The notes: generated by a model from the sequence alone, not told the origin. Positions 1 to 8,209 are shown, counted from the stretch's first letter. The stretch is DNA of 64,000 bases from Robinsoniella peoriensis (GCF_042680125.1 NZ_JBHTNY010000005.1); one strand, 5' to 3'. Made by a program: numbers and translations.

Positions 1-163
1 ACTTGCAGTATGCGCCTGTCCAGCATTTAACCAGCATGTAGCAGTCACCGTAATCAAGGGGCAGACATCCGTATTCCGGGTCATAGTTGGCGCACAGCCC
101 TGTTACCAGCCTGCGGATTGCGGTACGTTCCCGGCGGGTCAATTCGCGGGGGTCGGTACTCAT
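1..163 (-). CDS. Cysteine-rich VLP-domain-like protein, N-terminal part (runs off window)
   Basis: Reading leftwards from ATG at 163 gives MSTDPRELTRRER, then a Cys-rich stretch (LCANYDPEYGCLPLDYGDC) that is still open at base 1. The spacing of cysteines and the leading basic helix resemble the small cysteine-rich VLP proteins found in this ICE family. Its start overlaps the stop of the preceding small gene as ATGA, so it is probably translationally coupled to it. Function is unknown; cysteine pairs suggest metal binding. Confidence 0.6.
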   Translation of the reverse strand, partial: MSTDPRELTRRERTAIRRLVTGLCANYDPEYGCLPLDYGDCYMLVKCWTGAYCK

Positions 164-360
164 AGCTCTGACTTCGGGCCAAGTTGGCCCGAAGTTGGAA
201 AAATCAAGTCCCGATAACAAACGCCTACGCAGACGGAGCCGTTCCAATAACTGCAATCCCGGCAGGGGGAGCCTTTCGGCGGCTTGCGTGGTGGAGTTGG
301 GCGGCAGGGGCGGGGCTTTTCTTTCATCATTTTTTCATAGGGGCTGTTGGTGAAATTCAT
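160..360 (-). CDS. Small cysteine-rich ICE protein ending in a palindrome-encoded peptide
   Basis: This 66-residue protein starts at an ATG that overlaps the stop of the DUF4366 gene as ATGA, and its own stop overlaps the next start the same way, so it belongs to a coupled string of genes. It is basic and proline-rich in the first half, followed by a CRDC and a CVGVC pair that could bind a metal. The last residues, TSGQLGPKSEL, are encoded by the 25-bp ICE palindrome, so the original C-terminus may have been replaced or extended by that repeat. I do not recognise the family. Confidence 0.6.
   Translation of the reverse strand: MNFTNSPYEKMMKEKPRPCRPTPPRKPPKGSPCRDCSYWNGSVCVGVCYRDLIFPTSGQLGPKSEL
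171..195. repeat. ICE palindrome copy 1 (translated)
   Basis: Perfect copy: arms ACTTCGGGCCAA and TTGGCCCGAAGT around one central base. It lies in frame at the 3' end of the small cysteine-rich gene and encodes its TSGQLGPKS tail. Confidence 0.95.
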
Positions 361-1028
361 ACGTCCTCGTCCTCCCCGGTATCAGAAGTCTCCCTGTCTA
401 CTTCCCACGGCGGAGTATCGTCCTCCTGCTCGTCGTAGGGGTCGGTTTCGTATTCATCGAATTCGTCCTCTGCCAAAGTGGCCTGTTCCTGCTTCGGGCG
501 GTAAATCTTAAAGTAATATCCGGCTCCGCCGCCAATTACAACAACCGCCAGCACCAGCAGGAGCATTGCGGGATTACTTTTTTGCTCCGGCTCTGGTTCG
601 GGTGTTGGCTCTGGCGTGACTTCGGGAGTGGTTTTCGGTTCCGAAGTGGACAGCGGATTTTCGACGTCGTGGGTATCCTCGGTCTTCTCCGCAAGAGCCA
701 GCAGGTCTTTTTCGGTCACAGCGTTCAGAAAATATACGTTGTCCTGTTCCCGTTGAAGGTCAATGACAAGATAGAATACATTTTCGTCCGGGGTAGTAAT
801 GGTGTAAAACTGCTTGCCGTCCTCGTCCGTGGCGGTATTGACTACGGTTCCCGTTCCTGCTGGGGTAAAGGGATTGGGAGCGCTGGTTGTTTCAGGAGCA
901 ACCGGGGCTTCCGTTACCTCCGGGGTTTCCTCACCTCCGCTGGCATAGGCAGTGAAAGGAAAAGCCGCTAAGCAGAGCATAACGGCGACAAGCAGGGTCA
1001 ATATACGTTTTTTCGGTTTCATCTTCAT
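357..1028 (-). CDS. DUF4366 / CD1107-family ICE membrane protein
   Basis: A 223-residue protein with a signal peptide (basic MKMKPKKR, hydrophobic core, cleavage near AYA-SGG), an extracytoplasmic domain, a Pro/Glu/Thr linker, a single membrane helix at about residues 153-172 and a very acidic cytoplasmic tail. This matches the DUF4366 proteins that accompany VirB4 and the C40 peptidase in CTn-type elements. It probably belongs to the cell-envelope part of the conjugation machine. Its ATG overlaps the stop of the DUF4315 gene (ATGA), so the two are coupled. The exact function in transfer is not known. Confidence 0.8.
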   Translation of the reverse strand: MKMKPKKRILTLLVAVMLCLAAFPFTAYASGGEETPEVTEAPVAPETTSAPNPFTPAGTGTVVNTATDEDGKQFYTITTPDENVFYLVIDLQREQDNVYFLNAVTEKDLLALAEKTEDTHDVENPLSTSEPKTTPEVTPEPTPEPEPEQKSNPAMLLLVLAVVVIGGGAGYYFKIYRPKQEQATLAEDEFDEYETDPYDEQEDDTPPWEVDRETSDTGEDEDV

Positions 1029-1294
1029 TCTTCAATTTCCTCCTTTTCAGTTTGGGCGGGTACTGTGGACTTCGGGCCAAGTTGGCCCGAAGTGGCGTCG
1101 CCTGCCTTTGCTACTTTCAGCAGGTCGGCAAGGTCGGTCAGGGAAATATCCATGCCGCGCACCGCGTCCACAATTTCCAGATTCTCAAGCTCGGTTTTCT
1201 GCTTTTCCAGCTCGCGCAGCTTTGTTTGAAACTCATTGATTTTATCCTTTGTTTTCTGTATGTCCTTATTGACACGTTCAATTTTTGCGTTCAA
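1025..1294 (-). CDS. DUF4315 family ICE protein with a palindrome-encoded insert
   Basis: This 89-residue protein is mostly a coiled coil (residues 1-45, NAKIERVNKDIQKTKDKINE onward), typical of DUF4315, which is always found beside DUF4366 in these elements. The start is a TTG at 1,294, supported by AGGAGGTGA seven bases upstream. Near the C-terminus, residues TSGQLGPKS come from an in-frame copy of the ICE palindrome and are followed by an acidic tail. The gene is coupled to the DUF4366 gene by ATGA overlap. Role in conjugation unknown. Confidence 0.8.
   Translation of the reverse strand: MNAKIERVNKDIQKTKDKINEFQTKLRELEKQKTELENLEIVDAVRGMDISLTDLADLLKVAKAGDATSGQLGPKSTVPAQTEKEEIEE
1069..1093. 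repeat. ICE palindrome copy 2 (inside DUF4315 gene)
   Basis: Perfect copy, in frame inside the coding sequence; encodes TSGQLGPK near the C-terminus. Confidence 0.95.
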
Positions 1295-1315
1295 AAAATC
1301 ACCTCCTATTTTTCG

Positions 1316-3316
1316 TTATGGCAAACGCCCATAGCCCAAAAAGTGACTTTGCCAGTAGCTTGTATTGATAGAAGCGTACTGTATGGGCGAGCCGCAATGG
1401 ATCATCATGCCGTTTCCAACGTAAATGCCCACATGGCTTGCGCCGGAAGTATCATAGGTACCTTGAAAGAAAATCAGGTCGCCGGGCTGTGCTTCGCCCG
1501 GTGGAATATGGGAACAGGAATTGAAAAGCCCGGTTGCGGTGGTTCGTCCCACGCTTCCCAGGCCCGACTGATTGATTACCCAACACACAAAGCCGCTACA
1601 ATCAAAGGAAGTGGAGGGAGAGGAACCGCCCCAAACGTAAGGGTAGCCCAAATATTTCTCTGCTTCTGCAATCAGGGCCGCAAAGGCCGGGTCGGACAGA
1701 GCTTCCGGGGGAATGTCGTAATCGGTGTATTCGCCGGGGTGGGTGTAGATATTGCCCTCAAACAGCTTGGGGCGGTTGCCTTTGGTCTTTTGGTACACAT
1801 GGTAGCGTTCCGTCTGCTCCGTGTTGAGATTGGAAAGGGCAACGGCTCCCAATGACTTATTGCGCAGGCTTACATTGAGGATATAGTAGTTGTAGGGAAC
1901 CTCCACCTCATAGATATCAGAATGGGTATTTCCGTCCTCGTCCGTCCATGTGTCCGTCCGGGTTTCGGTGCGGTAGCGTACTTCCACGGTTTTCGTGATG
2001 GTAAGGGTATACTGCTGTTCCAAAAGGAATTGCAGTTCTGCCCGAACCTGCGCCGGGGTGTAATCGTCATATTTGGCGGTCAGGTAAGAAGCCAGTTCAA
2101 AAGGGTCATGGCCGATTTCGTCCACCGAATAACGGTACTCGTCATAGGACGGATAATCCCTTTCAATCCGGGCCAGCTTTTCCCGTAGGGCGGTTTCCAA
2201 TGCGGTATAGTCGGCTTCCACGGCTTCAATATCGCTGTCCGACGAACCGTAGGAAGTGCCGCCTACCACGCTAATCAGGCCGTTTCCAATGGTGGCGATT
2301 CCCGCCATGCAGGATTGCAGAGCCACAATCAGCAGGAACAGTATCAGCCCAAGCATTAAAACCTTTGGGTTGCGCTTTACAAAGGCCGCAACCGTTCGGG
2401 TTATTTTTTCTGTGAAGCGTACCGCTTTTTTGCCCTGCTTTGCGGCTTCCTTTGCCCGCTTTCGATACTGCTTTTTTAGCTGTTGCTTCTGCCAGAACCG
2501 AGAAACCGGGTTGCTCTGCAAGCCCGGATTGTCCTGCACAAGCTGGCGGTAAGCGTAATCGGCTTTTGCGCTGATATGCCTGTTTTCCCACTTGCGAACC
2601 TGCCGGGCGGGACGGGTGCGGATACGGTGCTTGATAAAGCGTGTGCCGCCCCGGACAAGATGTTCCCCCGCAAGCTCCGTCTTGTGGGCGGCTTCCGTGC
2701 CTACATTTTCATGCTCCGCTTGATGAATTTTCCCATGCACATACCGCCATGACTGATACCGGGCGGCCCGACTGACGGTTTTTACCGGGCCGGACTTTTT
2801 CTGCGGCTTCTGATTCGCCAACTTTTCACGGGCGGTATTCAGCTTTTTGCCGCTTTTTTCCATACGGAGCTTTGATTTTTCCATACGCTTACCATCCTGC
2901 GCCGCCTTTTTGGTGGTAGAGCCAGAATGAGAATCGGCTCCAGTAGCTTCACCACCGGGCGGTGGATCTCCGTCACGCCGCAGACGTTCCGATGGGCGGG
3001 GCTTCTTGCTGTCCTGCCGGAGCTTTCCCGACTTCGGGCCAAGTTGGCCCGAAGTGACAAGGTCAGCGGATTTCGGCGGGTCGGCGGTATCTGGTATGGC
3101 TTCATCTTCAAACCGTAGCTTCTTATTTGCTGTGTCAAGCGAAACAGGGTTATCACTTTTTTCAACAGGAGGGGAAGCATCTGGCGGTGTCATATTGCGG
3201 GAGCTGCCCGTTTTAGGTGCAGACCTTTTTTTTGACTTCGGGCCAAGTTGACCCGAAGTTCCCACCTGTCCCTCCGGCGTAAACCGCAAGCGGCCCGGCC
3301 TGCCCGTATCACGCAT
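1316..3316 (-). CDS. C40 (NlpC/P60) peptidoglycan peptidase of the conjugation apparatus, CD1108 family
   Basis: This 666-residue protein has a long basic, low-complexity cytoplasmic N-terminus (1 to about 310), one membrane helix (about 316-337, KVLMLGLILFLLIVAL) and an outer part ending in an NlpC/P60 domain. The catalytic Cys lies in FDCSGFVCW (about residue 570), the His in SHVGIYVG, with a further His in MIHCG. In this family the enzyme opens peptidoglycan locally for the mating channel. The ATG at 3,316 overlaps the VirB4 stop by 8 bp and has an AGGGAGG site inside virB4. Two ICE palindromes are translated in frame in the N-terminal part as TSGQLGPKS. Confidence 0.88.
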   Translation of the reverse strand: MRDTGRPGRLRFTPEGQVGTSGQLGPKSKKRSAPKTGSSRNMTPPDASPPVEKSDNPVSLDTANKKLRFEDEAIPDTADPPKSADLVTSGQLGPKSGKLRQDSKKPRPSERLRRDGDPPPGGEATGADSHSGSTTKKAAQDGKRMEKSKLRMEKSGKKLNTAREKLANQKPQKKSGPVKTVSRAARYQSWRYVHGKIHQAEHENVGTEAAHKTELAGEHLVRGGTRFIKHRIRTRPARQVRKWENRHISAKADYAYRQLVQDNPGLQSNPVSRFWQKQQLKKQYRKRAKEAAKQGKKAVRFTEKITRTVAAFVKRNPKVLMLGLILFLLIVALQSCMAGIATIGNGLISVVGGTSYGSSDSDIEAVEADYTALETALREKLARIERDYPSYDEYRYSVDEIGHDPFELASYLTAKYDDYTPAQVRAELQFLLEQQYTLTITKTVEVRYRTETRTDTWTDEDGNTHSDIYEVEVPYNYYILNVSLRNKSLGAVALSNLNTEQTERYHVYQKTKGNRPKLFEGNIYTHPGEYTDYDIPPEALSDPAFAALIAEAEKYLGYPYVWGGSSPSTSFDCSGFVCWVINQSGLGSVGRTTATGLFNSCSHIPPGEAQPGDLIFFQGTYDTSGASHVGIYVGNGMMIHCGSPIQYASINTSYWQSHFLGYGRLP
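3031..3055. repeat. ICE palindrome copy 3 (inside C40 peptidase gene)
   Basis: Perfect copy, read in frame as TSGQLGPK at about residues 88-95 of the peptidase. Confidence 0.95.
3235..3259. repeat. ICE palindrome copy 4 (inside C40 peptidase gene)
   Basis: One mismatch in the right arm (TTGACCCGAAGT). Read in frame as TSGQLGPK at about residues 20-27 of the peptidase. Confidence 0.93.
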
Positions 3317-5672
3317 TTTGGGCCTCCCTTATATCCTCTGGTCTTGTGGTAAGCAGATTGTAGATTTCACCACGGGGAAAACGGTCTACAAAGGGAATGG
3401 TGGTATTGCCGAAGAACAAAAGCCCCTCCCCGGAATTGCTGTGGGCGATATACGAAAGCTGATGTTCCGATATGCCAAGCTGTTTGGCGAGAATCGCCCG
3501 GTCGCCCTGCGCCTGTGACAGCAGTATCATAAAGTCGCTGTTTTCCAAGATATTTTCGATTTCCCGGCTGGCTAAAAGGTCTTTCACGTTCTGCGTAAGT
3601 GCGCTCGGTACACAGCCCTTTTTACGGAGCATTTTCCAAACACGCACAAAGTAGCTGGCAGAAAGTGCGTCCTGCAACAAAATGTGAAATTCGTCATAGT
3701 AACACCAGGTCGCAAGGCTTCTTAAAAAGTTCTCGTCTACCGCCTGTGTCACCAGCTCGTTTGTGATGTGCATGGCTATTTTCCGTAGGTTTTCGCCCAT
3801 GCTTTTTAACACAATACAGGTAATGCGGCTGTTGGTCTGTACGTTGGTAGGGTGATTGAACATATTAAGGGAGCCGGTGCAGTAAAGCTCCAGTGCGGTT
3901 GCAATGCGTCTGGCTTCCGGTTCGGGTTGCTGGCATAAGGTTTCATACAGGTCTTGCAGAAGCGGCATTTTTCCGTCCCCGATACCAAGGGCAAGCTCCC
4001 GGTACACCAAGCGCACACAACGGTCAATAACCGTTTTTTCAATGGGCTGTAAGCCCTCCTTGCCGCCGATAATCAACTCACATAAGGACAATAAAAAATC
4101 CGCTTTCATAGAAAGCGGGCTGTCCTCTCCGGCTAAGTTCAGTTTTAAGTCCATTGGGTTGATGTGATGGGGGCTGTTTGGCGATATTTCTATAACCTCC
4201 CCGCCAAGCCGCCGGACTAACGGAGCGTATTCGCCCATTGGGTCTACCACAATAATGCGGTCTTTGGTGGCAAGAAACACGTTGATTAGCTCACGCTTTG
4301 CGGCAAAGCTCTTGCCGGAGCCGGTGGAGCCAAGATACAGGCCGTTGGCGGATTTCAACTTTTTGCGGTCTGCCATAATCACATTATGGGAAAGAGCATT
4401 CATGCCGTAGTACAACGCCTGCCCGTCCATGCGAAGCTCCTGCGTCATAAAGGGAACGAAAATAGCGGTGCTTGATGTTGTCATGCCCCGCTGTATTTCA
4501 ATACCATTCCAGCCAAGGGGCAGACTGCTCATAAAGCCCTGTTCCTGCTGAAAATCCAGCCGTTTCAGAAAGCAGTTGTATTTCTGCGTAATGCCCGATA
4601 CCGTGAAAATGTCATTTTCCAACTGCTGGCGGGTGGGGGCTGTGTTCACCACAAGGAACGTGAGAAGAAACATTCGCTCGTTCCGGCTCTGTAAATCTGC
4701 CAAAAGTGCCGCCGCGTCCTTGCTGTAAGTGAGCAAATCCGGGGGAAGTATGTCAATGTCATACCCGGCCCGCGCGGCTTTTTTCTGCTCGTCCATCTTC
4801 ATACGGTCTATGTCGCTCAGTTTGGCTTTGACCGTTTTTACCGCTTTGGTCTGGTCTACTGTCTGGATATGCAGGGTAATCGTCATTTCCGCGTCCACCT
4901 CCAAAAGCTCCGCTAACAGCTTGTCGGAAAGCTCGGAAGCCATAATCTGCATATACAAAGCCGCGCCCCATGTGGTTCCCACACGAAAGGTACGGCTTTG
5001 GCGAAAGTCAAAGGAAGTGGGCGCAATAAAATCCTTTGTTCCCATGCCCGTTTTGGGTATCATGTCCCATGAGAAGCGGAACGGCTCTCGCCCTGCGGGG
5101 TGGAGCTGACTGTGCAGCACCTCTAAGCGTTCCCGCCCGGAAAGAGTTGCCGACTGTACGCCCAGCTTCTTGAAGTTCCCCACAATATCCGCTTCGATTC
5201 GTTCCAAGCGGGCGCGTGCCGCTGCAATCCCGTCTGCCCCGATCCCGAACGTGATGTATTTGGAACGGACAATCCCATTGTTGCTTTTGGCAATCTGGTT
5301 TTCCAGCATGGCGGTAAATTCGCCCCGGATACTGTTGAAATCGTCGTCCTGCGGGGAAATGTTCACGCTGTAACGGTTCTCCGGGCGGGAGCGGTGGTTG
5401 ATAAAGGAAAGCTGAAAAGGTAAGGCACTGTCAAAGTAATTGAGAAAGCCGCAGTACCCGTCAAAAATGGTGCTTTGGTCGTCACTGGAAGCCACGGCAT
5501 AGTTAATATCCTCATAGGAAAGGGTCTTTGTGTAGTAGCCCTCCCGCACCTTGCAGATACCGTCACGAAGCATTTCCTTGTAAGGAATGGTCTGCTGTGC
5601 CGACTGCGGCCCACGCTTTTTAGGCTTCCCGCTTTTTTCGGGAACGGGCGGGTGTTTTGTTTTTTGTGCCAT
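3309..5672 (-). CDS. virB4: VirB4-type conjugation ATPase
   Basis: A 787-residue ATPase that powers the type IV secretion channel. Walker A is GSTGSGKS at about residue 447, Walker B-like hydrophobic strand WCYYDEFHILL lies near residue 650, and the N-terminal 400 residues are the usual CagE/TrbE-like region. Size and order (PrgI directly upstream, peptidase downstream) fit the family. The start overlaps the end of the PrgI gene by 53 bp and has AAAGGAGG nine bases upstream; the stop overlaps the peptidase start. Nothing looks broken. Confidence 0.93.
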   Translation of the reverse strand: MAQKTKHPPVPEKSGKPKKRGPQSAQQTIPYKEMLRDGICKVREGYYTKTLSYEDINYAVASSDDQSTIFDGYCGFLNYFDSALPFQLSFINHRSRPENRYSVNISPQDDDFNSIRGEFTAMLENQIAKSNNGIVRSKYITFGIGADGIAAARARLERIEADIVGNFKKLGVQSATLSGRERLEVLHSQLHPAGREPFRFSWDMIPKTGMGTKDFIAPTSFDFRQSRTFRVGTTWGAALYMQIMASELSDKLLAELLEVDAEMTITLHIQTVDQTKAVKTVKAKLSDIDRMKMDEQKKAARAGYDIDILPPDLLTYSKDAAALLADLQSRNERMFLLTFLVVNTAPTRQQLENDIFTVSGITQKYNCFLKRLDFQQEQGFMSSLPLGWNGIEIQRGMTTSSTAIFVPFMTQELRMDGQALYYGMNALSHNVIMADRKKLKSANGLYLGSTGSGKSFAAKRELINVFLATKDRIIVVDPMGEYAPLVRRLGGEVIEISPNSPHHINPMDLKLNLAGEDSPLSMKADFLLSLCELIIGGKEGLQPIEKTVIDRCVRLVYRELALGIGDGKMPLLQDLYETLCQQPEPEARRIATALELYCTGSLNMFNHPTNVQTNSRITCIVLKSMGENLRKIAMHITNELVTQAVDENFLRSLATWCYYDEFHILLQDALSASYFVRVWKMLRKKGCVPSALTQNVKDLLASREIENILENSDFMILLSQAQGDRAILAKQLGISEHQLSYIAHSNSGEGLLFFGNTTIPFVDRFPRGEIYNLLTTRPEDIREAQNA

Positions 5673-6015
5673 TGGGTGAAACCTCCTTTCCGGGATTGCT
5701 CAGATAGGAATAGAAATTCTGTGTCTGATAGGGGCGTGTGCGGGGCCATAGAAATTTAGTGCGGACAATATTTCGCACCACCTTTTCCAGCGGCTGTCCG
5801 TCACGCTCATACATGGCAATGAGAAAGCAAGGGAGCATAAGGGCAATCATTAAAAGCATAGCACCGGTATTGCCAATGGTGGTACGGGTAAAAAGATAGG
5901 CCGGAATCCCGACTACCGCCGCCGCTCCGAAGCATAGTAGCTGGCGTTTGTTAAGGTTGAACGCCACTTTGGTTTTTATTTTAGATAAATCATTCGGTAC
6001 GCTTACATAGGCCAA
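5620..6015 (-). CDS. PrgI / TcpE-like membrane protein of the conjugation channel
   Basis: A 131-residue protein. The chosen start is TTG at 6,015 (LAYVSVPNDLSKIKTKV), because AAAGGAGG lies just upstream and PrgI proteins characteristically begin AYVSVPxDL; the longer open frame upstream merely reads through a palindrome. Two close membrane helices (about 27-42 and 47-67) are followed by a conserved cytoplasmic region (ERDGQPLEKVVRNIVRTKFLWP). PrgI proteins always precede VirB4 in these ICEs and form part of the inner-membrane complex. The 3' end overlaps virB4. Confidence 0.88.
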   Translation of the reverse strand: MAYVSVPNDLSKIKTKVAFNLNKRQLLCFGAAAVVGIPAYLFTRTTIGNTGAMLLMIALMLPCFLIAMYERDGQPLEKVVRNIVRTKFLWPRTRPYQTQNFYSYLSNPGKEVSPNGTKNKTPARSRKKREA

Positions 6016-6034
6016 TGAAAAATCCTCCTTTCTG

Positions 6035-6059
6035 ACTTCGGGCCAAGTTGGCCCGAAGT
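6035..6059. repeat. ICE palindrome copy 5 (intergenic)
   Basis: Perfect copy, 3 bases after the stop of the 6,063 gene and directly before the ribosome site of the PrgI gene. Confidence 0.95.
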
Positions 6060-6062
6060 TCA

Positions 6063-6461
6063 TTATCGTTCTGCGCTGTGAGCAGGAACCGTCTGCCGTG
6101 CCGGGGTCTTTTCCAGTCCGGCCTGCCGCACCCGCCAATAGTCCGGGTTGTGTTCCCGGAGTGACTTGTTGATGTTTTCCTCAAAAGCGGCCTTATCCTT
6201 AATACGGTCAGGAATCGTCCACAGCTTTTTGTCCAAAAGCTCCCGCAGGGCAACATCTTCCTGCGTATCTTCCTCAAAGCAGAGAAAACCGCTGCTGCGA
6301 AAGCCGCACTTAATCGCGGCAGGAGAAAGCACCGCCGCCATATCCTTTGCAACCATTGTGCCGCCGTGACTGGCGGTACTCACAAGAAACACGCCGGGGC
6401 AAAGAATATCACAGGTCTGCACCTTGCCCCACGGCGATTGTTCCGGCTGTTGGTAGAGCAT
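6063..6461 (-). CDS. Conserved ICE protein of unknown function
   Basis: A 132-residue soluble protein beginning MLYQQPEQSPWGKVQTCDIL. The start at 6,461 has AAAGGAGGATTTT immediately upstream; the longer frame upstream crosses a palindrome and is unlikely to be translated. It contains a phrase (SHGGTMVAKDMAAVLSPAA) typical of a small conserved family in CTn-type elements, always between SpoVG and PrgI genes. No catalytic motif is obvious and I cannot assign a role. Confidence 0.7.
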   Translation of the reverse strand: MLYQQPEQSPWGKVQTCDILCPGVFLVSTASHGGTMVAKDMAAVLSPAAIKCGFRSSGFLCFEEDTQEDVALRELLDKKLWTIPDRIKDKAAFEENINKSLREHNPDYWRVRQAGLEKTPARQTVPAHSAER

Positions 6462-6479
6462 AAAATCCTCCTTTCCGGC

Positions 6480-6504
6480 ACTTCGGGCCAACTTGTCCCG
6501 AAGT
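6480..6504. repeat. ICE palindrome copy 6 (overlaps spoVG stop)
   Basis: Variant copy with inverted central base: it is the exact reverse complement of copy 7. Its last base is the first base of the spoVG stop codon region. Confidence 0.93.
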
Positions 6505-6977
6505 TACCTTTCTGCATTTTTGGCCTTACTGGCCTTTGCCGTAGCAGACCGGGCGGCGTTTTCCTGTGCCGCCTGTTTGGCTCCCTCTGCAAGCTGCTTC
6601 GGGATAGACTGCTTTTCGGGGGAAGCAATGGCAGCGGCGCGGGTCTGCAATTTTTCAAACTCTGCATGGTAGGCCGCTGTCACGGCTTCGGTCAACTCGG
6701 CACGAAATTCCTTTGTGATGGGGCGGGCTGTATCCCGGTAGCCGGTCTTGCTGGTCTTATCCGGCTTGCTCGGCATACCTACAAAAATACCCTTGTCGTT
6801 TTGCAAAATCTTGAAATCATCAATCACAAAGCAGTCGTTCAGTTTCAGACTGGCAAAGCCTACAAGATTGCCCTTTGGTTCAATGAGCCGGGCGGTAACG
6901 CCCAGTTTCAGCGGCAGAGCCGCCTGTTCGGGTTGCGGTTCCGTTTCCTGCGGAACCGTTGTTTTTTCGGTGCTCAT
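6504..6977 (-). CDS. SpoVG family protein of the ICE
   Basis: A 157-residue protein with a SpoVG-like core at about residues 24-95 (GVTARLIEPKGNLVGFASLKLNDCFVIDDFKI, then FVGMPSKPDK and YRDTARPIT). Chromosomal SpoVG proteins are about 95 residues and bind nucleic acid; here an Ala/Lys/Gln-rich tail is added. The start at 6,977 has AAAGGAGA upstream. ICE-borne SpoVG genes sit in the same place in related elements; their task there is not established. Confidence 0.82.
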   Translation of the reverse strand: MSTEKTTVPQETEPQPEQAALPLKLGVTARLIEPKGNLVGFASLKLNDCFVIDDFKILQNDKGIFVGMPSKPDKTSKTGYRDTARPITKEFRAELTEAVTAAYHAEFEKLQTRAAAIASPEKQSIPKQLAEGAKQAAQENAARSATAKASKAKNAER

Positions 6978-6998
6978 AGTAAAAATTTCTCCTTTCTC

Positions 6999-7023
6999 AC
7001 TTCGGGACAAGTTGGCCCGAAGT
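6999..7023. repeat. ICE palindrome copy 7 (intergenic)
   Basis: One mismatch in the left arm (ACTTCGGGACAA). Lies 2 bases after the VirB6 stop and just before the spoVG ribosome site. Confidence 0.93.
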
Positions 7024-7025
7024 TG

Positions 7026-7892
7026 TCAGTGCGCTCCAAAAATAGATTTCGCAAGGCTTCCCGTCTTGAACATGGTGAAGCATAAGAGAACCGTATAGCC
7101 GATTACCGTCCATATGGCTCCAATGGGGTCGCCGCCTACGGCGATACTCTGCACCAGCTTTGCGTAAATTCCCACGCATACCAAAATCAGCAAGCCTTGA
7201 AAGCCCACAGCGCACAAAGATTTTAAATAGTTCTGGCCCATGCCGCCGATTTCCCGGTTGACCAAGGTCGCCATTGGCACAGGGGCTAAACTGGTTAGTA
7301 GGTAAATTTCAATCATTCTGCCGTACACAATGACAAATACAACAATGTTGATTACCACGACAACTATCCTTATCAGGAAAGATTGCATCCACAGGCCAAG
7401 CAGAGGGCCGATTTCCATTGTCATAAGCTGGGTTTCCAAGCTATCCAGCATATCAGGGCTTACCGCCGTATTTCCTGCAATCACGCCCCCTGCACTGTTA
7501 ATGACGCTTTGGGAAACATCAAATACCGCCATCACGATGTTGAACGTGTTGGAAAGAAGCAGTACCGCAACAAAGGTCTTGAATATCCACTTGAAGAAAA
7601 TCCATGTGTCAATGTCGTGCAGGTTGTTCCGGTCAATGAGCATTTGAATCAGCTCATAGCACATGACAAAGGTAAGCACCAGTCCGGCAATCGGCAGAAC
7701 AACCGTTTCGGAAAGCTGCCGTATGAGGGAGAATACGCCGGGGTTCCAATTCCCCGGCGTGGTTCCCACCTGCGTTGCAATCTCTCCGATCTGGTCGTTC
7801 ACGTTCTCGAAAAGGCCGCTTAAATTGTCCATGATACCATCAATCAGCAGACCTTTTATCCATTCGTTAATCCAGTCGGTGAGAAAATCCAT
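7026..7892 (-). CDS. VirB6/TrbL-like polytopic membrane protein
   Basis: A 288-residue protein with five to six hydrophobic segments (about 66-86, 106-125, 165-200, 205-220, 235-255, 262-280) and the N-terminal amphipathic region MDFLTDWINEWIKGLLIDGIMDNL typical of the ICE VirB6/TrbL proteins. It probably forms the inner-membrane part of the conjugation channel. It follows the Maff2-like gene by 11 bases and has only a weak ribosome site (AAGGTAGG), so coupling to that gene is likely. Confidence 0.85.
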   Translation of the reverse strand: MDFLTDWINEWIKGLLIDGIMDNLSGLFENVNDQIGEIATQVGTTPGNWNPGVFSLIRQLSETVVLPIAGLVLTFVMCYELIQMLIDRNNLHDIDTWIFFKWIFKTFVAVLLLSNTFNIVMAVFDVSQSVINSAGGVIAGNTAVSPDMLDSLETQLMTMEIGPLLGLWMQSFLIRIVVVVINIVVFVIVYGRMIEIYLLTSLAPVPMATLVNREIGGMGQNYLKSLCAVGFQGLLILVCVGIYAKLVQSIAVGGDPIGAIWTVIGYTVLLCFTMFKTGSLAKSIFGAH

Positions 7893-7903
7893 ACCGGCCT
7901 ACC

Positions 7904-8116
7904 TTAAAACAAGCTGGAAAGCATAGGTACAAGCGTTGTTCCCAGCAGGATAACGCCGCCCCCGGCCATAAGCTGTTTAATCCCTTGCGATTTCGCACCC
8001 GGATTGTCCGACCCGTAACCTTCCAAAAGGTTGATAACGCCCCATACGGCAAGGCCCGCGCCAAGAGCTACAACAAGGGTCTGTAATGTACTGACTGCAC
8101 TCGTAAAAAATTGCAT
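7904..8116 (-). CDS. Maff2-family small membrane protein (pilin-like VirB2/TrbC candidate)
   Basis: A 70-residue protein with two membrane segments (about 8-28 and 47-66) separated by a Gly/Asp/Lys loop. This matches the Maff2 proteins that always precede VirB6 in CTn-type elements; size and topology recall VirB2/TrbC, but that homology is an inference. GGAGG lies ten bases before the ATG. An intrinsic terminator sits just upstream. Confidence 0.8.
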   Translation of the reverse strand: MQFFTSAVSTLQTLVVALGAGLAVWGVINLLEGYGSDNPGAKSQGIKQLMAGGGVILLGTTLVPMLSSLF

Positions 8117-8152
8117 AATCTGATTACCTCCATTTTTTTATTTTGATTTTGG

Positions 8153-8181
8153 GTACAAAAAAACCGCCCTTTTCGGCGGCT
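8153..8181 (-). terminator. Intrinsic terminator or attenuator ahead of the Maff2-like gene
   Basis: Read leftwards, a CCGCC/GGCGG stem with a short loop is followed by seven T. It lies between palindrome copy 8 and the Maff2-like gene, so it would stop transcription coming from virD4 unless read through. Confidence 0.7.
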
Positions 8182-8184
8182 GTC

Positions 8185-8209
8185 ACTTCGGGCCAAGTTG
8201 GCCCGAAGT
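8185..8209. repeat. ICE palindrome copy 8 (left flank of ATPase cargo)
   Basis: Perfect copy between the terminator before the Maff2-like gene and the promoter of the plus-strand ATPase gene. Confidence 0.95.

Noticed and set aside
1052..1855. A 267-residue plus-strand frame across DUF4315 and peptidase genes
   Set aside because: Antisense to two recognised genes, without ribosome site or known motif.
5620..6138. A longer PrgI protein starting at 6,138
   Set aside because: The extra residues come from reading the end of the upstream gene and a palindrome in another frame; the TTG at 6,015 has the ribosome site and family start.
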